A stretch of 64,000 nt of DNA. Source: Vibrio sp. 10N.261.45.E2. Lineage in GTDB: Bacteria > Pseudomonadota > Gammaproteobacteria > Enterobacterales > Vibrionaceae. The stretch spans positions 62,001 through 126,000 of the forward strand of contig NZ_MCZZ01000142.1 of assembly GCF_002875705.1 (NCBI RefSeq), given 5' to 3'. The notes under the pieces were generated by a model. The model made no database searches, was not told the DNA's origin, and was given only the letters and a program-made list of their open reading frames with translations. This document shows, piece after piece, positions 1 to 8,838 of the stretch. Numbering within the stretch: position 1 is the first letter of the stretch; the number at the start of each line of letters is the position of its first letter. The position numbers and the translations under genes were made by a program.

Positions 1-480
1 AAGCACATGTGATTTGGCTTTTGCCATTTGATTTCTTTTCAAAAGAGAATCAGCAACACTTAATGGGTTACGTATCGCAATTACATAGCTCACATCACAT
101 TCGATATTTTTGAATACATCTTGCCAAAAGCTTAACAGCCTACATGTTCTGGGATCTTTAAACCCCCAAATACCGCCATTCTCATCTAGTTTTCTATTAA
201 TTAAGTCAATAGCTTGTCTCTTTAAGTCTTGCAATTCCAAGTTAGATTCAAGCTCTGTCCAAGAAAAAGCAAGATGGTCATGTGCTGAGCCAAGAATTGA
301 TAGTAATTTCTCATTTATTGCCAAGCAATCTACATCTTCCCAGAAGCCTTTAGGGTTATCAGCTCCAGCGGCATAAAGGTCGGTTCCTAAACCAACACCC
401 AATGTTTGCAGACTTTTTGTAATCGCACTTGTTCCACTTCGATGCATTCCTAATACAACGATTAATTTCCTAACATTCAT
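1..480 (-). CDS. Sulfotransferase-like P-loop protein, partial (3' end outside window)
   Basis: Reading the minus strand from an ATG at 480, an open frame runs without a stop to the window edge, giving 160 residues of an incomplete protein. Residues 11-20 read GMHRSGTSAI, the P-loop (PAPS 5'-phosphate-binding) motif of bacterial sulfotransferase-family proteins. An NPKGFWED segment follows, and an R-N-P-L motif near residue 146 resembles the family's second PAPS-binding region. The ATG overlaps the stop of the upstream wzt by four bases (ATGA), so the two are translationally coupled. Position at the end of a rhamnose/ABC-export operon suggests that it modifies the exported polysaccharide, perhaps by sulfation (inference). 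The missing C-terminus prevents a firmer family call. Confidence 0.75.
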   Translation of the reverse strand, partial: MNVRKLIVVLGMHRSGTSAITKSLQTLGVGLGTDLYAAGADNPKGFWEDVDCLAINEKLLSILGSAHDHLAFSWTELESNLELQDLKRQAIDLINRKLDENGGIWGFKDPRTCRLLSFWQDVFKNIECDVSYVIAIRNPLSVADSLLKRNQMAKAKSHVL

Positions 481-1904
481 TCGTAACTCACAATATTTGA
501 AATACAGCCAAAATCTACAATTGCAGTGCTTAAGTTGTCTACGTCTGGAAGAACTCTAAACATTTGTACATCTAATAATCGATGTAGGTGCGTTTCCAAG
601 CCGTCAATTGTACCCACGGCTCCTGCATTCATAAAATAGACACCTTGAGTCAAATTACAATTGAATGTAAATTCTACATCATAGATATCTCCTTCTTGAA
701 CAGAAGGTATTGCGCTACTAGAGTTGTTTGCAGTGTGTGCACCACCAAGCTCAAGTCCAGATAAGGTTTTAATTAGCATTCCAAACCTTACGTTTTCTGC
801 GCTCTTAGTAAATCTAACCTTGTATTTGTAAACATATTTGCCTCTAGGTATTAAATTGTTCACCTTTCTATCATCACTAGAATAAATAAATGGCACCGAA
901 ATAACCGCACCATTAGACTCATATTCAATAGTGCTCGATGGTTTTAGGTTCTCATCAAAATAGTCTTCCATTGACTCTTGGAAACTTGACGAACTAGAGT
1001 AATCTCCCCGATTTAATTCCTTCGTATCAGAAAACCCAGCAACATTGGAATTATTCGCATCAAATTTCTCAGTATTTTGTGAGGGCGGGTTGCTCAACTT
1101 AACAATTTCCGCACGAATATAAGGGCTCTTTTCTTCCGTTGCATATAATAATCGCTGGTAATGACCGACAACCTCTTTTGAATTACCTTCAATTAATTTC
1201 TCACCATAATCCATTAGAATAGCACGATCACATAGCTCAATGACTTGAGGGCCAGAGTGAGATACAAATAGTATTGTAGTGCCTCTTTTCTTTAACTCTT
1301 CTAATCTAGAGAAACATTTACGTTGAAACTTTTCATCACCAACAGATAATGCTTCATCGACAACTAGAATTTCAGGGTCAACGTTAATAGATACTGCGAA
1401 CGCTAACCTAACAACCATACCACTAGAATAAGACTTGACCGGTTGATCGATAAAAGCACCTATATCTGCGAAATTTACGATGCTATTGAAGCGCTTTTTT
1501 GTTTCTTCTTTAGTTAAACCCAATATTGCTGCATTCATAAATACATTTTCACGACCAGTAAACTCCGGATTGAAGCCAGAACCTAATTCTAGTAACGCAG
1601 CTATTCGACCATTAGTTTTAATTGAGCCTGTTGTTTGAGATAATGTGCCACAAACTATCTGCAAAATCGTTGATTTACCCGAACCATTTCTTCCCACAAT
1701 TCCGACTGTTTCACCTTTTTTAATTTCAAATGAAACATCAGTCAACGCGGAAAACTCATTATAGTATTGATGTTCATCTAAGCGAAATACTCGTTGTAAC
1801 TTAGGATATATAGCCTGCTTTAGTCTATTCTGGGGGTTGTCGTATATTTGAAAAATTTTACTAATACCATCTACTTTAATCGCAGTATTATTATCAAAGG
1901 ACAT
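477..1904 (-). CDS. wzt: Polysaccharide ABC transporter ATP-binding protein with C-terminal Wzt-type domain
   Basis: The 475-residue protein energises export of a lipid-linked polysaccharide across the inner membrane with the permease encoded just upstream. Walker A (GRNGSGKST, about 71-79), the ABC signature (YSSGMVVRLAFA, about 159-170) and Walker B with DEALSVGDEKF (about 179-194) are intact. Residues from about 290 to the end form a beta-rich extension like the Wzt C-terminal domain, which in characterised systems binds the modified non-reducing end of the O-antigen. A serine-rich linker precedes it. The ATG at 1904 is preferred to a TTG at 1910 because AAAGGG lies about eight bases upstream. 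The gene overlaps wzm by about 11 bases and the sulfotransferase-like gene by four. Confidence 0.9.
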   Translation of the reverse strand: MSFDNNTAIKVDGISKIFQIYDNPQNRLKQAIYPKLQRVFRLDEHQYYNEFSALTDVSFEIKKGETVGIVGRNGSGKSTILQIVCGTLSQTTGSIKTNGRIAALLELGSGFNPEFTGRENVFMNAAILGLTKEETKKRFNSIVNFADIGAFIDQPVKSYSSGMVVRLAFAVSINVDPEILVVDEALSVGDEKFQRKCFSRLEELKKRGTTILFVSHSGPQVIELCDRAILMDYGEKLIEGNSKEVVGHYQRLLYATEEKSPYIRAEIVKLSNPPSQNTEKFDANNSNVAGFSDTKELNRGDYSSSSSFQESMEDYFDENLKPSSTIEYESNGAVISVPFIYSSDDRKVNNLIPRGKYVYKYKVRFTKSAENVRFGMLIKTLSGLELGGAHTANNSSSAIPSVQEGDIYDVEFTFNCNLTQGVYFMNAGAVGTIDGLETHLHRLLDVQMFRVLPDVDNLSTAIVDFGCISNIVSYE

Positions 1905-2712
1905 CAGCAAAACCCTTTCTTGTTTTTTGGAAAAAATAGAAACCTGAAGAAGCTATTAATAGTGCAATAATACTATAATCCCCAATTCTATCCCAATTAG
2001 GAACCTCTCCCCAAAATAGTATCAACCTCAATTCTTCAATAGGTAGCGTCAAGGGATTAAAGTAGACTAGATCTCTATATTGCTCTGGTAAGGACGTTAT
2101 TGGAAAGAAAATTGGTGACAAAAACATCATAGCAGTTGTTAATAGGCCGACCATTTGACCGATATCTCGGATAAATACACCTAATCCAGCTAATAGCCAT
2201 GCTAATCCAAGAATCAGAATAATCAAAGGAACTAAAACAATAGGTAAGAAAAGAATCGTCACATGAGGGGGACCAAATAAAGCAATATAAGCACACAACC
2301 ACACAGAAATACTAACGACACAATGAAAAAGAGCCGAGCATACAACTGTTACAGGTAGTATTTCTAGTGGAAACACTACCTTTTTTACATAACTTACATT
2401 ACCCAAAATTAGGCTAGGAGCTCTGTTCACGACTTCAGAGAATAGGTTAAAAATTATCAGGCCTGCGAATAGCATCAATGCAAACTGTCCTGATGATTCA
2501 GATTGCGTATGCCAACGTGCATTAAACACTTCCCCAAAAACAAATGTATAGACTGCTAGCATCAACAATGGTGTGATAAAAGACCACATTAGACCAAAAA
2601 AAGAACCTTTATAACGACCAACAACTTCTCGTTTTGTCATTGTTTTCAGCAAACTACGATGTTTGATACTAGACGCAAACATCTCAATTGGAGATGAGTT
2701 AAAACTATCCAT
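1894..2712 (-). CDS. wzm: Polysaccharide/O-antigen ABC transporter permease
   Basis: The 272-residue integral membrane protein of the ABC-2 family has about six hydrophobic segments and is the usual length for Wzm/KpsM-type permeases. The N-terminal cytoplasmic part contains the family-typical stretch REVVGRYKGSFFGLMWSF, and LSPIFFPITSLP lies in the C-terminal half. It pairs with the ATPase encoded next to it to move an undecaprenyl-linked polysaccharide to the periplasm. Its start shares one base with the rfbC stop (TAATG), and its 3' end overlaps wzt. This arrangement implies ABC-dependent rather than Wzx/Wzy-dependent synthesis for this polymer. Confidence 0.9.
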   Translation of the reverse strand: MDSFNSSPIEMFASSIKHRSLLKTMTKREVVGRYKGSFFGLMWSFITPLLMLAVYTFVFGEVFNARWHTQSESSGQFALMLFAGLIIFNLFSEVVNRAPSLILGNVSYVKKVVFPLEILPVTVVCSALFHCVVSISVWLCAYIALFGPPHVTILFLPIVLVPLIILILGLAWLLAGLGVFIRDIGQMVGLLTTAMMFLSPIFFPITSLPEQYRDLVYFNPLTLPIEELRLILFWGEVPNWDRIGDYSIIALLIASSGFYFFQKTRKGFADVL

Positions 2713-3260
2713 TACTCAAATACCTTCGCTTCTATAAGTGCTTTTCCGAGCCTGTCTTTTTCAGATAGTAGCACTTGAGGCACTTCAGGCCAGTCAATGG
2801 ATAGATCTTTATCGTTCCATGCTATGGAGTGCTCAAACAAAGGATTATAGTAATCGGTGCATTTATAGACAAACTCAGCAGTCTCACTCGTGACAAGAAA
2901 ACCATGGGCGAACCCTTCGGGTACCCAAAGTTGTCTTTTGTTATCTTCTGATAGATATACTCCAACCCATTGTCCAAATGTTGGAGAGCTCTTGCGTATA
3001 TCGACAGCTACATCAAAAACCTCTCCTGATACAACTCTTACTAGTTTACCCTGAGTATTTTCAGTTTGATAATGCAAACCACGTAGGATGCCCATTCCAG
3101 ATTTAGAATGATTATCTTGTACAAATTGAGTTGGCCCACCTGTTACTAGTTGTTCGAATTTTTCTTGTTGCCAAGTCTCCATAAAGAAACCACGCTCATC
3201 ACCAAACACACTTGGTTCTATAATTTTCACATCAGGGATGCGAGTATCAATTACTTTCAT
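2712..3260 (-). CDS. rfbC: dTDP-4-dehydrorhamnose 3,5-epimerase
   Basis: This third enzyme of dTDP-L-rhamnose synthesis epimerises dTDP-4-keto-6-deoxyglucose at C3 and C5. The 182-residue length is standard. The cupin core is visible: DERGFFMETW near residue 21, and LRGLHYQ with the catalytic-type His at about 63, followed by VRVVSGEVFDVAVDIR and VPEGFAHGF. The gene lies between rfbD (four bases upstream) and wzm (one shared base), so it belongs to the rfbBADC-wzm-wzt operon. Confidence 0.96.
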   Translation of the reverse strand: MKVIDTRIPDVKIIEPSVFGDERGFFMETWQQEKFEQLVTGGPTQFVQDNHSKSGMGILRGLHYQTENTQGKLVRVVSGEVFDVAVDIRKSSPTFGQWVGVYLSEDNKRQLWVPEGFAHGFLVTSETAEFVYKCTDYYNPLFEHSIAWNDKDLSIDWPEVPQVLLSEKDRLGKALIEAKVFE

Positions 3261-3264
3261 TTTA

Positions 3265-4146
3265 TTATCCGGTATACGCTTGAATATTTTTTAAAGCGGC
3301 CTTCCAATCACTCGCTTCAACAGAGAAACCTAAAGTGATTTTCTCGGTACTTAAGCGAGAGTTACTTGGACGCTTTGCTGGTGTCGGGTATTGGTCGGTG
3401 GTAATACTCGTTAAGTTCGGCTTTTTCACAAGCACCCCTTGCTCAACCGCAACATCAAAAATGGCATCAGCAAAGTCAAACCAACTGACATGAGGCAAGC
3501 CCGAGTAATGGTAAACACCGTAATCGACCGTGTCTCCCTGAGTAATGCACTTCGCGATTTGAATTAATGTACCCGCAATATCACCCGCATACGTCGGCCC
3601 ACCAAACTGATCGCCGACAATACTCAATGTCTCTCTGTTTTCTCCTAAACGCAGCATGGTTTTCACAAAATTATTACCATTCTCGCCAAATACCCATGCA
3701 GTGCGCAAGATAACGTGTTTTTCACACGCTTGCACTACAGCGATTTCACCAGCGAGCTTACTTTTACCATATACGCCTTGAGGGTTTGTGGTATCACTTT
3801 CAATATACCCTCCCACTTTATTACCTTCAAAAACATAGTCGGTTGAAATATGCAGTATTGCAGCACCAGCGCTCTGCGCTGCTTGTGCGAGGTATTTGGG
3901 ACCATCACGGTTTATCGCGTAAGAAAGGTCGACTTCCTCTTCGGCCTTATCAACCGCGGTATGTGCCGCCGCATTAATAATGATCTCCGGTTGAAATTCA
4001 GCAACAACCGCGTTGACAGCTTCTTGACTCGTAATATCAAGGTGCTCTCGATCAAGAGCCAATACTTCAACATTTTCATTGTCTGCTAACTGTCTAGTGA
4101 GACAAGTACCGACTTGGCCATGACTACCGGTAATTAATAAACGCAT
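3265..4146 (-). CDS. rfbD: dTDP-4-dehydrorhamnose reductase
   Basis: This last step of dTDP-L-rhamnose synthesis is the NAD(P)H-dependent reduction of the 4-keto group. The 293-residue SDR protein has the nucleotide-binding GSHGQVG at residues 7-13, HISTDYVFEG with the catalytic Thr region, and a YGKSK (YxxxK) active site. Its ATG shares a base with the rfbA stop, indicating tight coupling. Base composition is somewhat higher in GC than the wzm/wzt end of the operon. Confidence 0.96.
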   Translation of the reverse strand: MRLLITGSHGQVGTCLTRQLADNENVEVLALDREHLDITSQEAVNAVVAEFQPEIIINAAAHTAVDKAEEEVDLSYAINRDGPKYLAQAAQSAGAAILHISTDYVFEGNKVGGYIESDTTNPQGVYGKSKLAGEIAVVQACEKHVILRTAWVFGENGNNFVKTMLRLGENRETLSIVGDQFGGPTYAGDIAGTLIQIAKCITQGDTVDYGVYHYSGLPHVSWFDFADAIFDVAVEQGVLVKKPNLTSITTDQYPTPAKRPSNSRLSTEKITLGFSVEASDWKAALKNIQAYTG

Positions 4147-5033
4147 TAAGCTTCCGCCTTCAGTTTGCTTTCATTAACCAAGCGCGATAAATACTGACCG
4201 TACTCATTCTTCATCATTGGTTTAGCTAGACCTAGAACTTGTTCACTGCTCAACCAACCGTTGCGCCAAGCTATTTCTTCTAAGCAAGCAACTTTTAATC
4301 CCTGTACATTCTCTATCGTTTGAACGAAAGAAGAAGCCTCATGAAGACTTTCGTGTGTACCTGTGTCTAGCCATGCAAAGCCACGACCTAATAATTCCAC
4401 ATTAAGAGAACCATCATTGAGGTACATTTCATTAAGAGTTGTAATTTCTAGCTCACCACGATGAGATGGCTTAACTTGCTTCGCCATTTCAACAACACGA
4501 TTATCGTAGAAATACAAGCCTGTTACTGCATAATTCGATTTTGGCACTTCCGGCTTTTCTTCAATGGAAACCGCCTTCATATTTTCATCAAACTCTACTA
4601 CACCAAAGCGCTCAGGATCTTTTACTTGATATCCAAAAACAGTAGCACCGTGGCTTTGGCTAGCAGCAGAAAGTAAAGATTCCGAAAAATGTTGTCCGTA
4701 AAAGATGTTATCACCTAATACCAAACACACAGAATCGTCACCGATAAACTCTTCACCAATAATGAAAGCTTGCGCTAAACCATCTGGACTTGGCTGAATA
4801 GCGTATTCAAGGTTAATACCGAAATCTGAGCCATCACCAAGTAGACGCTGAAAACCAGCATTATCTTCAGGCGTAGTAATAATCAAGATATCTTTAATGC
4901 CTGCGAGCATTAACGTCGAGATTGGGTAAAACACCATTGGTTTGTCGTAAATCGGCAAGAGTTGTTTTGATACTCCACGAGTCAATGGGTATAGGCGAGT
5001 GCCAGAACCTCCAGCTAGAACAATACCTTTCAT
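4146..5033 (-). CDS. rfbA: Glucose-1-phosphate thymidylyltransferase
   Basis: The enzyme makes dTDP-glucose from dTTP and glucose-1-phosphate, the first step of the dTDP-rhamnose pathway. The 295-residue sequence begins with the nucleotidyltransferase signature [11 protein letters not shown], followed by [15 protein letters not shown], and contains [10 protein letters not shown] and [20 protein letters not shown]. All are hallmarks of RmlA. Its ATG overlaps the rfbB stop by four bases (ATGA). Confidence 0.97.
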   Translation of the reverse strand: MKGIVLAGGSGTRLYPLTRGVSKQLLPIYDKPMVFYPISTLMLAGIKDILIITTPEDNAGFQRLLGDGSDFGINLEYAIQPSPDGLAQAFIIGEEFIGDDSVCLVLGDNIFYGQHFSESLLSAASQSHGATVFGYQVKDPERFGVVEFDENMKAVSIEEKPEVPKSNYAVTGLYFYDNRVVEMAKQVKPSHRGELEITTLNEMYLNDGSLNVELLGRGFAWLDTGTHESLHEASSFVQTIENVQGLKVACLEEIAWRNGWLSSEQVLGLAKPMMKNEYGQYLSRLVNESKLKAEA

Positions 5034-6130
5034 TCTTTATTTCCCTTTGATTCAGTTGTTTCTACGCCCAAACGCTCACGTTGATAGCTACCATCTTGTA
5101 CATTTTGACACCACGCGGAATTATCTAAGTACCACTGTACCGTTTTGTGAAGACCTGTTTCGAACGTCTCCTCAGGTGTCCAACCCAGCTCACGCTGCAT
5201 TTTAGATGAGTCAATGGCGTAGCGGCGGTCGTGACCAGGACGGTCTTGAACATAGGTAATTTGCTCTGCATACGCTGACTCTTTCGGTACTAACGTATCT
5301 AAGATGTCACAAATCGTGTTCACCACTTCGAGATTTTTCTTCTCGTTGTGGCCGCCAATATTGTATGTCTCTCCCACTTTACCTTCCGTAACGACTTTGT
5401 AGAGCGCTCGAGCGTGATCTTCAACAAATAGCCAGTCACGGATTTGGTCGCCTTTACCGTAGATAGGAAGGTTTTTTCCTTCCAAGGCATTCAAGATGAC
5501 CAACGGGATCAACTTTTCAGGGAAATGATAAGGGCCGTAGTTATTTGAACAATTTGTTATCATCGTTGGAAGGCCGTAAGTACGTAACCAGGCTCGCACA
5601 AGGTGATCACTCGATGCTTTTGAGGCCGAGTATGGGCTTGATGGCTCATACGAAGTCGTCTCTAAGAACATCGGTAGCTCGGAGCCTTCAGGTACTTCAT
5701 CTGGATGTGGAAGATCACCATACACTTCATCAGTAGAGATATGGTGAAAACGAAATTCTGCTTTTGTACGGTCTTCAAGCGAATTCCAGTATTCACGAGT
5801 CGCTTCTAATAACGTATATGTGCCAACTATATTTGTTTCAATAAATGCCGCGGGACCGGTGATAGAACGGTCAACATGAGATTCAGCAGCTAGATGCATT
5901 ACTGCATCCGGTTTATGTTCTACAAAAACACGGTCGAGTTCTGAACGATTACAGATATCCACTTGCTCGAACGCGTAACGTTCATTCGAATGCACTTCTA
6001 TAAGAGATTCTAAGTTACCTGCATAAGTTAGCTTATCAACGTTTACCACACTGTCCGTTGTATTATTTATAATGTGACGTATAACTGCTGAGCCGATAAA
6101 ACCAGCGCCACCGGTGACTAATATCTTCAC
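5030..6130 (-). CDS. rfbB: dTDP-glucose 4,6-dehydratase
   Basis: The enzyme converts dTDP-glucose to dTDP-4-keto-6-deoxyglucose. The 366-residue extended SDR protein has GGAGFIGS at 7-14, the [12 protein letters not shown] motif, STDEVYGD (Thr-Asp-Glu active site) and [12 protein letters not shown] (YxxxK). It is the first gene of the minus-strand polysaccharide operon. The roughly 270-base leader upstream carries an ops element, the usual mark of RfaH-dependent long polysaccharide operons. Confidence 0.97.
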   Translation of the reverse strand: MKILVTGGAGFIGSAVIRHIINNTTDSVVNVDKLTYAGNLESLIEVHSNERYAFEQVDICNRSELDRVFVEHKPDAVMHLAAESHVDRSITGPAAFIETNIVGTYTLLEATREYWNSLEDRTKAEFRFHHISTDEVYGDLPHPDEVPEGSELPMFLETTSYEPSSPYSASKASSDHLVRAWLRTYGLPTMITNCSNNYGPYHFPEKLIPLVILNALEGKNLPIYGKGDQIRDWLFVEDHARALYKVVTEGKVGETYNIGGHNEKKNLEVVNTICDILDTLVPKESAYAEQITYVQDRPGHDRRYAIDSSKMQRELGWTPEETFETGLHKTVQWYLDNSAWCQNVQDGSYQRERLGVETTESKGNKE

Positions 6131-6191
6131 AAAAACTCCTAAAATATAGCTTTAAAATCAAAAACTAACACGTACGAGCAATCTCCACCAG

Positions 6192-6204
6192 GCATGCTAC
6201 CGCC
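6192..6204 (-). promoter_or_regulatory. ops / JUMPstart element (RfaH recruitment site)
   Basis: On the minus strand this stretch reads GGCGGTAGCATGC, matching the ops core GGCGGTAG plus the following bases of enteric LPS and capsule leaders (GGCGGTAGCGTG in E. coli). It lies about 60 bases upstream of rfbB in the untranslated leader and in the correct orientation for the operon. By analogy, RNA polymerase pauses here and recruits RfaH, which suppresses polarity through the long operon. The rest of the 39-bp JUMPstart is only loosely conserved. Confidence 0.85.
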
Positions 6205-6406
6205 CTTTGGTCACAAAGCGAAAACCACACTACGCATTCAAACATTTAAAATGTAAATTCCTCTATTATCTATGTATCAATGAATATAATCAAAAAAAAA
6301 TCCAGTTATGTGCGCGGGTAAGCTAACTCTATGTACACCAAACCCCAAAACTCGCTATACTCCTGACCTATAGTTTTTCGCCCAATAACGAATAAGAGTT
6401 CAAGAT

Positions 6407-6841
6407 ATGCAAGAGTTAGTTCCATTTGTTCAAGAGAATATGATTTTAGCCATCGTATGGATCGGCTTGGTTGTTGCCATCATTGCGAACGTTATCAAGA
6501 CATCAAACGCAGCCTACAAAGAGATCACGGCAGCGCAAACCACACACATGATTAACCGTGAAAACGGTGTTGTGGTTGATATTCGTACTAAGGATGAGTT
6601 CAAAAAGGGCCATATTACGGACGCAGTTCACATTTTGCCGTCAGATATCAAAGCAAATAGCTTTGGTAGCCTTGAAAGCCACAAAGCAGACCCAATCATC
6701 GTAGTATGCAAGACAGGTCAAACCGCTCAAGAAAGCGCTAACTTGCTGGTTAAAGCAGGTTTCGAAAACGTAAGCGTACTGAAAAGCGGCTTAGTGGCTT
6801 GGAGCGAAGCTAACTTACCTTTGGTTAAAGGTAAGAAGTAG
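6407..6841 (+). CDS. yibN: Membrane-anchored rhodanese-like protein YibN
   Basis: The 144-residue protein has one N-terminal transmembrane segment (about 12-31) and a cytoplasmic rhodanese domain. The active-site loop is CKTGQT with Cys at about 101, so sulfurtransferase chemistry is possible. DIRTKDEFKKGHI is the typical CH2A-like motif. In E. coli yibN lies beside grxC and secB; here secB follows but grxC is not between them. The physiological role of YibN is not firmly settled, with links to protein export and membrane insertion proposed. Confidence 0.88.
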   Translation: MQELVPFVQENMILAIVWIGLVVAIIANVIKTSNAAYKEITAAQTTHMINRENGVVVDIRTKDEFKKGHITDAVHILPSDIKANSFGSLESHKADPIIVVCKTGQTAQESANLLVKAGFENVSVLKSGLVAWSEANLPLVKGKK

Positions 6842-6904
6842 TTAAAGGCAATAAACCGTTAACGACAAGAAGCAGACTGACCTGATTACACGAATATGAC
6901 TTTA

Positions 6905-6938
6905 AGGTTTTGTTCGGCTGATATGACGAACAAAACCT
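6905..6938 (+). terminator. Perfect 12-bp inverted repeat between yibN and secB
   Basis: AGGTTTTGTTCG (6905-6916) and its exact complement CGAACAAAACCT (6927-6938) flank a 10-base loop. It ends about 26 bases before the secB start and just upstream of its Shine-Dalgarno (AAGGA). Only an A/T-rich stretch follows, not a clear T run. It may be a weak terminator for yibN or a structure in the secB leader. Confidence 0.45.
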
Positions 6939-6964
6939 AATTATAAATTTTTAAGGACAAGAAA

Positions 6965-7432
6965 ATGGCTGAAGCAGCACAACAAGACGCACAACAAAAC
7001 TTCGCAATCCAACGTATCTTCCTAAAAGACGTATCTTTCGAAGCGCCAAACTCTCCAGACATGTTTCAGAAAGAGTGGAACCCAGATGTAAAACTGGACC
7101 TAGACACTCAAAGCCGTGAACTTGGCGAAGGTGTTTACGAAGTAATCCTACGTCTAACTGTTACGGTTAAGAACGCAGAAGACACAGCATTCCTTTGTGA
7201 AGTTCAACAAGGCGGTATCTTCTCTGCAAGCGAAATGGAAGCTGGTCAACTGGCTCATTGCCTAGGTGCATTCTGCCCGAATATCCTGTTCCCATACGCT
7301 CGTGAAACAATTTCTAGCCTAGTAGTTAAAGGTACGTTCCCACAACTGAACCTAGCACCAGTAAACTTTGATGCTTTGTTCATGAACTACCTACAAAACC
7401 AAGCTCAGCAAGCTGAAGGCGAACAGGCTTAA
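6965..7432 (+). CDS. secB: Protein-export chaperone SecB
   Basis: This tetrameric cytosolic chaperone keeps preproteins unfolded and delivers them to SecA. The 155-residue acidic protein matches the usual length. Family regions are recognisable: [13 protein letters not shown] near the N-terminus, and CEVQQGGIF followed by [11 protein letters not shown] in the core. AAGGA lies about six bases before the ATG. The downstream hairpin at 7499-7535 ends the transcript, separating it from gpsA. Confidence 0.97.
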   Translation: MAEAAQQDAQQNFAIQRIFLKDVSFEAPNSPDMFQKEWNPDVKLDLDTQSRELGEGVYEVILRLTVTVKNAEDTAFLCEVQQGGIFSASEMEAGQLAHCLGAFCPNILFPYARETISSLVVKGTFPQLNLAPVNFDALFMNYLQNQAQQAEGEQA

Positions 7433-7498
7433 GTCTCACAGTAGAACTTAACTCTAACGAACGCTTAAATAGCTTATGTTATAAGAAGCTTAGCTTTT

Positions 7499-7535
7499 AA
7501 ATGCACATCGCAGCTTCTGCGATGTGCATTTTTTA
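7499..7535 (+). terminator. Intrinsic terminator after secB
   Basis: ATGCACATCGCAG (7501-7513) pairs perfectly with CTGCGATGTGCAT (7517-7529) around a three-base loop, followed by a run of six Ts. It is a strong rho-independent terminator. Confidence 0.92.
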
Positions 7536-7628
7536 TTTACACTGTATTTTGATAGAGAGCTTTTTCTTCTTAATTTAGAAAACATCTCAAGAACTCTTCG
7601 ATTTCCCTCATTATTTTTAGGTGGAAGC

Positions 7629-8684
7629 ATGACAGAAACAACTCGCGCGACAGCCGCTTACGGTAAAGACAGCGCTTACGGTAAAGACATTGCGATGACA
7701 GTGATTGGCGCAGGTTCTTATGGAACATCTTTAGCGATCTCTCTAGCGCGTAATGGTGCCAATGTTGTTCTTTGGGGGCATGACCCTGCTCATATGGCTC
7801 GCCTTGAATCTGAGCGCGCTAATAATGAGTTTCTACCAAATATAGAATTCCCAGAAAGCCTGATCATTGAATCAGACTTAGAAAAAGCAGTGACTTCAAG
7901 CCGAGACCTTTTGCTTGTCGTCCCGAGCCACGTATTCGGCGTTGTGCTTAATAGCGTTAAACCTTACTTAGCCTCAGACTCTCGAATCTGTTGGGCGACC
8001 AAAGGCCTAGAACCGGAAACAGGACGCTTGCTTAAAGATGTCGCGCACGATGTGCTTGGTGATGGGTACTCGTTAGCGGTTCTATCAGGGCCTACTTTCG
8101 CCAAAGAGTTAGCGATGGGTATGCCAACGGCGATCTCTGTAGCTTCACCTGATGAAGAGTTCCTTGAACAACTTCAAGAAAAAATCCACTGTGGCAAAAC
8201 ATTTCGCGTATACGCAAACTCAGATTTCATTGGCATGCAGCTTGGCGGCGCGGTTAAAAACGTTATCGCAATTGGCGCAGGCATGTCGGATGGTATTGGC
8301 TTTGGTGCCAATGCTCGTACAGCATTGATCACGCGTGGTTTAGCTGAAATGAGTCGCTTAGGCGCTGCACTTGGTGCACAGCCAGAAACCTTCATGGGCA
8401 TGGCTGGATTGGGCGACTTAGTACTGACATGTACCGACAACCAATCACGTAACCGTCGCTTTGGGTTAGCTTTAGGCTCAGGTAAAGACGTCGACACGGC
8501 GCAAGAAGAAATTGGCCAAGTGGTCGAAGGTTATCGCAACACCAAAGAAGTTTGGTTACTATCAGAACGCATGGGCGTTGAGATGCCAATTGTTGAACAA
8601 ATTTATCAAGTGTTGTATCAAGGAAAAGATGCACACTTAGCGGCACAAGACTTACTTGCTCGAGACAAAAAGTCAGAAAGGTAA
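7629..8684 (+). CDS. gpsA: Glycerol-3-phosphate dehydrogenase [NAD(P)+]
   Basis: The enzyme reduces dihydroxyacetone phosphate to sn-glycerol-3-phosphate for phospholipid synthesis. The ATG at 7629 with AGGTGG upstream gives 351 residues. An in-frame start at 7524 would add 35 residues and overlap the secB terminator, so it is unlikely. [12 protein letters not shown] is the NAD-binding motif, and [23 protein letters not shown] and [10 protein letters not shown] are GpsA signatures. The N-terminus carries an odd tandem [12 protein letters not shown] duplication before the conserved domain. In E. coli secB, gpsA and cysE are also neighbours. Confidence 0.95.
   Translation: MTETTRATAAYGKDSAYGKDIAMTVIGAGSYGTSLAISLARNGANVVLWGHDPAHMARLESERANNEFLPNIEFPESLIIESDLEKAVTSSRDLLLVVPSHVFGVVLNSVKPYLASDSRICWATKGLEPETGRLLKDVAHDVLGDGYSLAVLSGPTFAKELAMGMPTAISVASPDEEFLEQLQEKIHCGKTFRVYANSDFIGMQLGGAVKNVIAIGAGMSDGIGFGANARTALITRGLAEMSRLGAALGAQPETFMGMAGLGDLVLTCTDNQSRNRRFGLALGSGKDVDTAQEEIGQVVEGYRNTKEVWLLSERMGVEMPIVEQIYQVLYQGKDAHLAAQDLLARDKKSER
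7655..7690 (+). repeat. 18-bp tandem duplication at the 5' end of gpsA
   Basis: The unit CGCTTACGGTAAAGACAG (7655-7672) is repeated immediately (7673-7690) with only the last base changed. It encodes two copies of a six-residue AYGKD[S/I] unit ahead of the Rossmann fold, so the insertion is in frame and probably neutral. Confidence 0.85.
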
Positions 8685-8826
8685 AAGAGCAGATACGGGA
8701 TTCGAGTAAACGAGTAACGAAAAGATTAAGAGCACACTCAAGAGCGATTTTTCGAAGCTCATGACTCTAACCTGCTCTATCGCTCTTCGAATCTAGCATC
8801 TCGCTACACGTATCTGGTCTATAAAA
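8685..8826. repeat. Dispersed Vibrio-type repeat copy with inverted partner (gpsA-cysE gap)
   Basis: The stretch starts with a plus-oriented copy (AGAGCAGATACGGGATTCGAG...) and ends with an inverted copy (...CTCTTCGAATCTAGCATCTCGC...ACGTATCTG). It could fold into a long imperfect hairpin. The same core recurs at 9661-9750, 10917-11195 and 44800-45150. No protein is encoded. Confidence 0.7.
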
Positions 8827-8838
8827 ATGGATGGAAAA

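Noticed and set aside
110..376. 88-residue plus-strand frame in the first 400 bases
   Set aside because: It lies antisense to the sulfotransferase-like gene, whose P-loop and coupling to wzt show the true coding strand.
2075..2302. 75-residue minus-strand frame inside wzm
   Set aside because: It is in a different frame of a well-supported permease gene and has no features of its own.
8174..8646. Two overlapping minus-strand frames within gpsA
   Set aside because: They are antisense to conserved GpsA motifs, rich in Pro/Ser from complementary codons, and have no ribosome-binding site.
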